Source of the DNA: an uncultured bacterium
Lineage (GTDB): Bacteria > Bacteroidota > Rhodothermia > Rhodothermales > Rubricoccaceae
Assembly: GCA_947493945.1 (NCBI GenBank)
Contig: CANLSR010000001.1
Coordinates: 806,001 to 870,000, forward strand
Length of the DNA: 64,000 nt
Direction of reading: 5' to 3'
Part shown: positions 58,539 through 64,000 of the stretch, piece after piece
Numbering within the stretch: position 1 is the first letter of the stretch
How the letters are laid out: every line of letters starts with the position of its first letter
Translations under genes and position numbers: made by a program
The notes under the pieces: generated by a model
Databases searched by the model: none
The model's input: the letters and a program-made list of their open reading frames with translations, nothing else
Told to the model about the DNA's origin: nothing

Positions 58539-59465
58539 ATGACTTCCCCGACCCCCGCGTCCAGCGAACCGACCGAGCGGTGGTACCGCGCGTGCGGCGT
58601 GCGCATCCGCTCGGAGCTGGAGCTCCCCGGTCTGGCACCCGCTCGGCGCACGACCGACCCAGACGTCACGGTGCGCTGGGGACCCGTGGAGGCCCCCGAG
58701 CGCTGGCCGGCCTCGGGCGTCGCGGCTTGGCCCTCGCCCGAGGCCGACGTGATCTCGTGGGCCGGACGGGCCAAGCTCCGGCTCTCGGCCTCCGAGATGG
58801 TGGTGGAGAGCGACCGCGAGCCGTTCGCGCGCCAGTGCGTCGTCGGGCCGGGCCTAGGCGTCGTACTGCACCGGCGGGGCCGGCTGGTGCTGCACGGGAG
58901 CGCCGTCGAGGTGGCCGGCCGGGCGGTGGTTCTGCTGGGCCAGAAGGGGGCCGGAAAGTCCACGACGGCAGCGGCCCTGCTCGCCCGGGGCCACCGCCTC
59001 CTAACGGACGACCTGGTCGTGATCGACCTCGACGGCGCCGGCCAGCCGCAGTGCGCCCTCGGTCCGATCCAGATGAAGCTCTGGCCCGCGTCGGCCGAGG
59101 CGCTCGGCCTCGGCGCCGAGGTCCAGCCCTTTGTCGAGGGTCTCGACAAGGGGGTTTGGTTTGGTGCCCGCCCCTCGCCCCGGCCCGTCCCCGTCGCCGC
59201 CGTCTGCTCGCTGACGTGGGGAGAGACGCTCGACCTCTCGCCGCTCGCCGGAGCCCGGGCCTTTGGCGCCGTCTTCGAGCACGTCTACGCCCCCCGGTTT
59301 CTGGGGGCCGAGGCGGGCGGCCGCCTCATCGCCCCCACCGCCCGGCTCTGTGCGTCCGCCCAGGTGCTCCGCCTGGCCCGTCCGCCGCAACTGGCGGAGC
59401 TCGACCGCGCAGTCGACCAGCTAGAAGAGGACGTGGCCCGCCGCACGCAGCACGCGGCGCCCTGA
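58539..59465 (+). CDS. HPr-kinase-like kinase of the lasso locus
   Basis: 308 residues. The C-terminal HprK-type ATPase core shows LVLHGSAVEVAGRAVVLLG, the P-loop GQKGAGKST (134-142), LLTDDLVVIDLDG and a GPIQMKLWP segment. Kinases of this type in paeninodin-like clusters phosphorylate the C-terminal serine of the lasso precursor; the precursor downstream does end in serine. It follows the cyclase by 24 bp and is the last gene of the plus-strand operon. Confidence 0.8.
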   Translation: MTSPTPASSEPTERWYRACGVRIRSELELPGLAPARRTTDPDVTVRWGPVEAPERWPASGVAAWPSPEADVISWAGRAKLRLSASEMVVESDREPFARQCVVGPGLGVVLHRRGRLVLHGSAVEVAGRAVVLLGQKGAGKSTTAAALLARGHRLLTDDLVVIDLDGAGQPQCALGPIQMKLWPASAEALGLGAEVQPFVEGLDKGVWFGARPSPRPVPVAAVCSLTWGETLDLSPLAGARAFGAVFEHVYAPRFLGAEAGGRLIAPTARLCASAQVLRLARPPQLAELDRAVDQLEEDVARRTQHAAP

Positions 59466-59521
59466 CGGGCCGCGTGCCCGCCCTCTCCGACGGAGACCGC
59501 CAGCGGACGGCCCAGCCAAAA

Positions 59522-59572
59522 ACCGCTCGCCCGTCGCGTGCCGCTGGCGGCAGAGCGTGACGGGCGAGCGGT
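59522..59572 (-). terminator. Large stem-loop terminator between kinase and precursor genes
   Basis: A perfect 14-bp stem ACCGCTCGCCCGTC / GACGGGCGAGCGGT around a 23-nt loop that itself contains CCGCTGGCGG. On the minus strand the stem is followed by TTTTT, so it is a classical intrinsic terminator for the precursor transcript; read on plus it can also stop the NCK operon. Confidence 0.8.
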
Positions 59573-59582
59573 CGGGAGACGC

Positions 59583-59605
59583 CGGCCGTCTCCAGAGGAC
59601 GGCCG
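59583..59605 (-). terminator. Hairpin just after the precursor stop
   Basis: CGGCCGTC / GACGGCCG, a perfect 8-bp stem with a 7-nt loop six bases past the precursor stop. It may protect the short mRNA or slow polymerase before the main terminator. Confidence 0.5.
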
Positions 59606-59610
59606 TGGCG

Positions 59611-59793
59611 TTAGGACGTGGAGTCCTGGAACCCGCCGGTCCCTCCGAAAATCTGGTCGAGGTTGCCGGAGTCGGGGCCGGCGGTGAGCACCTCGATAGA
59701 GCCGAGCGTGGTTAGCTCGGGCGCACGGTACGGCTGAGGCGTCGTGGGGAGGGCGTCGGCGGCCGGGGCCGGGGTGTCAGAAGAGTGAGTCAT
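59611..59793 (-). CDS. Lasso peptide precursor (A protein)
   Basis: 60 residues. The leader has the lasso consensus YxxPxLxxxGxxxxxTx: Tyr22, Pro25, Leu27, Gly31 and Thr37 in YRAPELTTLGSIEVLTA. The core would begin at Gly39 (GPDSGNLD), with Asp46 as position 8, which predicts a Gly1-Asp8 macrolactam ring; the tail IFGGTGGFQDSTS supplies aromatic plugs (Phe49, Phe55) and ends in Ser60, the expected target of the neighbouring kinase. The gene is convergent with the modifying operon and lies 84 bp downstream of a T9SS protein gene. Confidence 0.82.
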   Translation of the reverse strand: MTHSSDTPAPAADALPTTPQPYRAPELTTLGSIEVLTAGPDSGNLDQIFGGTGGFQDSTS

Positions 59794-59877
59794 TGAGTCG
59801 GAGGTTGGGGTGGGTAGATGCTGGCGAAACCGGCAGCCACTGGATCATCGGAATATGCAGACGTTTGAAGTCAAATG

Positions 59878-61944
59878 CTAACGCACCACCGTCATCACGG
59901 CGGTCCGGACGGTCCCGTCGGCCGTTACGCGGGCGATGTAGAGGCCCGTGGGGAGCCCGGCGACTGAAACGTCTACGTAGTGGCGGCCCTGACCGTATGC
60001 GCCTTCGGAGACAAGGGCGACCCGGCGGCCGAGCGCGTCGTAGAGTTCGACGGTCGCGGCGCCCGGCTCCGCCAGCCCGAACGAGACCGTGCCGGTGCTC
60101 GAGATCGGGTTCGGGGCGGCGACCACGGCGAGGTCCACGCCGCCGGCGTCGTCTTCAGCGTCCGTCGCGTAGAGCCGCGAGAGCGCGTCGTAGAGGCCCT
60201 GGGCGTTCGAGGCGGCCGTGGCGCTGGTGCCTCCGCGGACCGAGCCGAACTGGGACCCGTCGCGGTCGACGACCACGGCGGCCACCACCTCCGCGCTGGC
60301 GAGCACGGCGCCGACGCTCATCCCCACCGAGGCGTCGCCGTCGATCAGGGCGAAGGCGCTCGGGGCGTCGGGGAAGGTGTTGGCCGGGATGGTCTGCCCG
60401 TTGCCCACGACCACGTTCGCGAACTCGTAAGAGCCCCCGTCGCCGAGCAGCGCCGTGTCGGCGACGTCCGCGGCGTAGATCACGTTCTCAGTGAACGGGT
60501 CGAACACGATAAAGTCACACCCGGAGAGGTCGTAGGCGGTGCCGTCGCCGGCGTCGTTGGAGATCTCGGCGTACTCGCCGCGCGGGTCGGCCGGGGGCGA
60601 GGCGGGGCTGGTCTCGTAGTCCGAGAAGAAGATCTCCGCGCTCGCCGTGCAGCCCGGGGTCGCCGTGTCGTCGGTCCAGACCTTGGTGGCCTCGTTCGAG
60701 GTCCGCTCGACGCCGCCCGAGTCGTCGAACCGGGCGACGACGATGTCGGTGCCGGCCACGTCGCTGGAGAACGTGAAGGCGGCGTCGCCGGCGGCGTCGG
60801 TGTCGGTGGCGAAGAGCTCGCCCATGTTCGGCCCCGAGAGGACCTCGAAGCGGACCTCGCGCCCGCTCACCGGGTCGCCGCTGTTGTCTTGGACGCGGGC
60901 GGTGACGGTGTGGTCAGTCCCGACCGGGTTCTCCGCCATGACGGGCGTGAGCAGGATGCCCTCGCCGACGATGGCCGCCGAGCCCTTGATGATGAACGTG
61001 GCCAGGTGGATGATGTCGTCGTTGGACGGGTTCGAGGAGGCCACCACGATCTCGGTGTCGCCCTCGTCGATGAACGGGTCGAGCGTGTAGAGCTCGTCGT
61101 CGTCGAAGTCGTCGGTGGCGAACGGGTCCTCGGGGTTGGCCGGGTCGTCGCCCACGCCGCCGACGGTGTAGAGCGCGCCGTTGGCTTGTTCCCCGTCGTC
61201 GTAATCGCCGGCCGAGCTGCTCAGCCGCTCGCCGTTGACGTCGACGAGGCTGAACTGGCCGCCCTGCAAGACGCCGAAGCCGATGGCGAGCGACAACGTG
61301 ATGTCCTGGTCCGCATCGGCGAAGGGCTGGGCGAGCGAGATGTTGAACGTGTCGCCGCTGAGCGCCTGGCCGCCGAACGAGATCACGACGGTGCTCGTGG
61401 TGGTCTCGGTCGGGTCGTCGAAGATCACGACCAGCGAGGACCCGTCGATCGACGAGGACGCCGTCTCCCCGATCGTGAGCGAGGTGATCCCGGCCGGGGC
61501 CGCGTCGACGATGGGCTTGACGATGTCCGTGACGTCGGCGCCGGCGCTGTTGAGGAACGTGACCACGGCCCTCGAATCCCAGTCGAAGCCGGTCCCGTTG
61601 ATCGTGACGCTCTCGTCAGGGATGACGAAGCCGAAGTGGGACGACGCCGCCATGTAGGCCCGCCGGACGGTGGCGCCGGACGGCTTGTCGACCTCGATGG
61701 TGCACGTGGGGCCGGGCGTGCCGCAGCCGTCGATGGACGCCGAGATCAGTCCGGTCTCGGTCACGGCGGGGTCGAGCGGGCGCATGGTCGCGCTGGCGAC
61801 CGCCTCGTTCGCCCGCATCTCGGGGCTGATGGTGCCCAGCGTCGACGTCTGGGCGGTGGCTAGCGGAGCGAGCGCGGTCGCGGCGAACGCCAGTAGGAGG
61901 GCCACCGCGAGGAGGGTCGGGCGGCGAGTATCAAAGGTGTGCAT
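59878..61944 (-). CDS. Large exported protein with T9SS type A sorting domain
   Basis: 688 residues. A signal peptide (LLAVALLLAFAATALAPLAT-AQ) is followed by a beta-rich body. A Big-1-like Ig domain (VTARVQDNSGDPVSGREVRF) and a lamin-tail-like region (YAEISNDAGDGTAYDLSGCD) are visible. The last ~85 residues (VVAAPNPISSTGTVSFGLAE, VELYDALGRRVALVSEG, GLPTGLYIARVTADG) are a typical type IX secretion C-terminal signal that anchors proteins to the cell surface. Substrate or partner is unknown. It points to a Bacteroidota-type envelope. Confidence 0.88.
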   Translation of the reverse strand: MHTFDTRRPTLLAVALLLAFAATALAPLATAQTSTLGTISPEMRANEAVASATMRPLDPAVTETGLISASIDGCGTPGPTCTIEVDKPSGATVRRAYMAASSHFGFVIPDESVTINGTGFDWDSRAVVTFLNSAGADVTDIVKPIVDAAPAGITSLTIGETASSSIDGSSLVVIFDDPTETTTSTVVISFGGQALSGDTFNISLAQPFADADQDITLSLAIGFGVLQGGQFSLVDVNGERLSSSAGDYDDGEQANGALYTVGGVGDDPANPEDPFATDDFDDDELYTLDPFIDEGDTEIVVASSNPSNDDIIHLATFIIKGSAAIVGEGILLTPVMAENPVGTDHTVTARVQDNSGDPVSGREVRFEVLSGPNMGELFATDTDAAGDAAFTFSSDVAGTDIVVARFDDSGGVERTSNEATKVWTDDTATPGCTASAEIFFSDYETSPASPPADPRGEYAEISNDAGDGTAYDLSGCDFIVFDPFTENVIYAADVADTALLGDGGSYEFANVVVGNGQTIPANTFPDAPSAFALIDGDASVGMSVGAVLASAEVVAAVVVDRDGSQFGSVRGGTSATAASNAQGLYDALSRLYATDAEDDAGGVDLAVVAAPNPISSTGTVSFGLAEPGAATVELYDALGRRVALVSEGAYGQGRHYVDVSVAGLPTGLYIARVTADGTVRTAVMTVVR

Positions 61945-62377
61945 TGGCCTGGAGAAAAGTGGACAAGCTTGGAAGCCGTCCCCATCGCCGAGCCAGAATG
62001 CTGTCGCAGGATCCTCGTCGGCGACGGGAGAGCGCCCACTCCAAGGTGGAGTGCAAGGCGTTACCGATCAAGCCTTTGTCCTGTTATTTTTCCCTATCGG
62101 GCGTGTAGAGCACGGACCGGAACCGGCGTGCCGCGGGTGGCCGCCACCCACTGGCGGTCCACGTCCGCGGCGCCTTTCCGACCCCGGACGAGAGCTTTCC
62201 AGGTCCTCCCCGCCAGTCGGGCGAGGGCCCCCCTTCGACGAGCCAGAGGGCCGCGGGGCGGCGCCTCCACACCCGCTCCGGTCACGCGGCAGGAGGCCGC
62301 GGGCTGCGCGAACGACTCGCACGCCGTGGTGCGGCCGGCCGCCCCATCGCTCTCGCCCTCTTCGGGATCTGCGGAGG
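61945..62377. other. 433-bp intergenic region upstream of the T9SS protein gene
   Basis: No convincing gene on either strand. It contains an AT-rich pocket (62074-62098, TTTGTCCTGTTATTTTTCCC) in otherwise GC-rich DNA and a 7-bp hairpin CACTCCA-AGG-TGGAGTG (62037-62053), so part of it may be the promoter and leader of the minus-strand gene. Confidence 0.4.
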
Positions 62378-62818
62378 CTAGAGGATCGCGGTGCGGCGCC
62401 AGATGACCTGGTCCAGGTAATAGCGGCCCGCGCCGGTGATCATCAGCGTGATCGCTACGATGAGATACACGAACGCCAACTCGCCGTTGCCCTCGCCCGT
62501 CAGCGCGCCGCCGTGGACGAAGAGGAAGGCGACGGCCATGGTGCTGCCGACGAAAAACGCCGCCGGACGCGTCAGCAGGCCAGCGGCGATCAGAAGGCCG
62601 CCCGCGAACTCGCTCAGCGACGCCGCCCAGGCGAACAGGCCGGGGAGCGGGAACCCCATGCCGGCCGTCGACTCGACAAAGTCGAGGGAGGGCGGGATCT
62701 TGCCGAGGCCGTGCGCGAAGGCCAGCATCAGGCCCGTGCCCACACGGAGCACCAGCAGGCCGAGGTCGGTGGACGAGGGGGTGTCGCCGGAGCTAAAAAG
62801 GAGGGTGCGCAGACTCAT
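62378..62818 (-). CDS. DoxX-family membrane protein
   Basis: 146 residues with four hydrophobic helices. LGLLVLRVGTGLMLAFAHGLGK and FAWAASLSEFAGGLLIAAGL then LTRPAAFFVGSTMAVAFLFV are the family's conserved blocks; the C-terminus ends ITGAGRYYLDQVIW. DoxX proteins have been tied to redox functions, but no specific role can be given. ATG at 62818 (MSLRTLLFSS) is preferred to a longer frame from 62854. Confidence 0.88.
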   Translation of the reverse strand: MSLRTLLFSSGDTPSSTDLGLLVLRVGTGLMLAFAHGLGKIPPSLDFVESTAGMGFPLPGLFAWAASLSEFAGGLLIAAGLLTRPAAFFVGSTMAVAFLFVHGGALTGEGNGELAFVYLIVAITLMITGAGRYYLDQVIWRRTAIL

Positions 62819-62902
62819 GGAGGTCGAGGGAGGGACGGCGGTCCTACCGCTCACTTCGGAAAAGGATCACGGCGCGCGCCCCGGGCCCTCACCGCCAGCG
62901 CC

Positions 62903-62910
62903 TAGCTTTG
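62903..62910 (+). promoter_or_regulatory. -7-like promoter element for yhbY
   Basis: TAGCTTTG, a full TAnnTTTG match ending 21 nt before the GTG of yhbY. Confidence 0.5.
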
Positions 62911-62931
62911 TTTCTCCCCTCCCCCACCGCC

Positions 62932-63234
62932 GTGTCCGACCTCACCTCCAAGCAACGCACCCACCTGCGCGGCCTCGCGCACTCGCTCAAGCCGCTGGCG
63001 CACGTCGGCAAAGAGGGCGTGACGCCGGCGGCCGTGCGGGCGCTCCGGCAGACGTTCGACACGCACGAGCTGCTCAAGGTGCGCGTGCTGGAGGCGGCGC
63101 CCCAGGACGTGCGCGAGACGGCCCACGCGCTGGCGGGAGGGATCGACGGGGCATCGGTGGTGCAGACGGTCGGCCGCAACGCGACCCTGTACCGGGCGGA
63201 CCCAGACGAGCCCGTCATCAAACTGCCGGCCTAG
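62932..63234 (+). CDS. yhbY: CRM-domain RNA-binding protein YhbY
   Basis: 100 residues, a single CRM/YhbY domain: LTSKQRTHLRGLAHSLKPLA, HVGKEGVTPAAVRALRQTFD (with the GxxG-like GKEG loop) and ELLKVRVLE. It binds precursors of the large ribosomal subunit. The GTG at 62932 is the family-consistent start. Confidence 0.92.
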   Translation: MSDLTSKQRTHLRGLAHSLKPLAHVGKEGVTPAAVRALRQTFDTHELLKVRVLEAAPQDVRETAHALAGGIDGASVVQTVGRNATLYRADPDEPVIKLPA

Positions 63235-63245
63235 ACGTGGCCGGT

Positions 63246-63446
63246 CTAGCGGTCGGCCAAGTCGTACGTGCCCCGGCCGACGCGCTCGACGCGGCCCAGC
63301 CGCACCATCTCGCTCAGCAGCCGCCCCGCGTACTCCTTCGAGGTGCCCGCCGCCGTCGCCAGCCGGTCGCGGTGGACGGCGCCGGGGATGCGGGCCAGGT
63401 GGAACAGGAGCTCTTGGGTGACGGTGGAGGGCTTGAACGAGGCCAT
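63246..63446 (-). CDS. Small winged-helix protein
   Basis: 66 residues: TQELLFHLARIPGAVHRDRL, ATAAGTSKEYAGRLLSEMVR and LGRVERVGRGTYDLAD. The pattern helix - helix - recognition helix - beta wing (RVERVGRGTYDL) is a minimal winged helix-turn-helix, so DNA binding is likely. ATG at 63446 (MASFKPSTV). It is convergent with yhbY, 11 bp away. Target genes are unknown. Confidence 0.6.
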   Translation of the reverse strand: MASFKPSTVTQELLFHLARIPGAVHRDRLATAAGTSKEYAGRLLSEMVRLGRVERVGRGTYDLADR

Positions 63447-63534
63447 GAAAGCGGGGGAATGACGAGGCAGCGCGGGAGGTCTCGACGAGCGTGCTCGACC
63501 GCTGTCTGCCAATGGTTTATACCGGCGATGGCCG

Positions 63535-63846
63535 TCAGCGTTTCACACGGTGCGCGCGGAGCGCCTGGGCGGCCAGGTCCCCGCCACGGTCCGCCAGCCG
63601 GCGTTCGGCGAGATCGCCGAGCGTGAGGACGCCGGTCAAGTAGCCGCTGGCCCGGATGCGCTCGCCGCCGCGCCCCTCGAACACCAGCGCGCCCATCCTC
63701 CGGTTGTGCGAGACGCGCTCGATCTCGCTCCACCCCAACCGCCTGGAACGTCCCCACACGCCGTGCTCCATGCCGTCGGTTCGAGCGACGGCCGGCCACT
63801 GGCGGCTCAGGTCGGACTCCGCGCCGAGCGTGACCGCCAGCGCCAC
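63535..63846 (-). CDS. Hypothetical PH-like domain protein
   Basis: 103 residues from the GTG at 63846. A short hydrophobic start (LAGALVALAVTLGAES if read from just upstream) precedes RRLGWSEIERVSHNRRMGAL and VFEGRGGERIRASGYLTGV. The 'WSEIERV...ALVFEGRGGERIR.S.YLTG' strands resemble bacterial PH-like domains of short membrane-associated proteins. The exact start is unsure, since the frame stays open upstream into the ychF end. Confidence 0.5.
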   Translation of the reverse strand: MALAVTLGAESDLSRQWPAVARTDGMEHGVWGRSRRLGWSEIERVSHNRRMGALVFEGRGGERIRASGYLTGVLTLGDLAERRLADRGGDLAAQALRAHRVKR

Positions 63847-63877
63847 AAGGGCGCCGGCGAGCGTATCGGCCGTGTCA

Positions 63878-64000
63878 TCACACGTTGAACCGGAACAGCA
63901 TCACGTCGCCGTCGGTGACGACGTACTCCTTGCCCTCGCTCCGCATCGAGCCCGCCTCGCGCGCCGCCGTCTCGCTGCCCAGCCGGTCGTAGTCGGCGAA
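63878..64000 (-). CDS. ychF: Redox-regulated ATPase YchF (Obg family), C-terminal end
   Basis: Only the last 40 codons lie in the window; the gene continues past the right edge. The peptide [20 protein letters not shown], then [20 protein letters not shown], is the highly conserved end of the YchF TGS domain (REAGKMRxEGKxYVVxDGDVxxFRFNV). YchF/OLA1 is a ribosome-binding ATPase. Confidence 0.93.
   Translation of the reverse strand, partial: FADYDRLGSETAAREAGSMRSEGKEYVVTDGDVMLFRFNV

Noticed and set aside
63771..63800. CGTCGGTTCGAGCGACG, resembling a tRNA T-arm
   Set aside because: The loop does not have the TTCRA order in the right register and there is no acceptor, D or anticodon arm around it.

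Overview
The window is high-GC DNA (roughly 70 % G+C by eye) from what looks like a member of the Rhodothermota/Bacteroidota branch, perhaps Rhodothermales. That placement is an inference. It rests on a protein with a type IX secretion sorting domain, promoter elements of the Bacteroidota TAnnTTyG kind, a BatA-type protein, a DAP-type MurE and few Shine-Dalgarno sequences. Starts follow a regular pattern: the -7-like octamer ends 19-23 nt before many start codons.

Layout. 1-1132: end of an EamA transporter and an ATP-grasp protein, convergent and overlapping. 1358-17463 (minus): the division and cell-wall (dcw) cluster in the order mraZ, rsmH, ftsL, ftsI, murE, mraY, murD, ftsW, murG, murC, ftsQ, ftsA, ftsZ, mostly with 1-4 bp overlaps; murF, murB and ddl are absent. 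17464-17721: a dense control region with MraZ boxes, a perfect DnaA box, promoters and two 18-bp palindromes, shared with a divergent LexA-like gene whose protease residues are lost. 18535-32134: a DUF819 membrane protein, an ABC pair with a Nudix hydrolase, pyrG, an M16 peptidase, a methyltransferase, a STAS protein, two glycosyltransferases and a Uma2 nuclease. 32188-43901: gyrB, a CBS protein, hflX, batA, uvrA and a glycosyltransferase. 44064-51756: an RND exporter, a DCC1-type protein, a MaoC protein, an M48 lipoprotein, recF and murQ, with three parS-like sites (46704, 49546, 50746), which suggests the origin-proximal part of a chromosome. 51972-55361: mfd.

55621-59793: a lasso-peptide-type RiPP locus. 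A nucleotidyltransferase, an asparagine-synthetase-like cyclase and an HPr-kinase-like kinase form a plus-strand operon. A 60-residue precursor with the lasso leader pattern and a C-terminal serine lies convergently on the minus strand. The usual leader-binding (B1) and leader-protease (B2) genes are not in the window. 59878-64000: a large T9SS-sorted protein, DoxX, YhbY, a small winged helix, a short membrane-associated protein and the end of ychF.

Across the whole window the octamer GCTGGCGG, one base from the E. coli Chi sequence, is strikingly over-used in genes and occurs as inverted pairs between genes.
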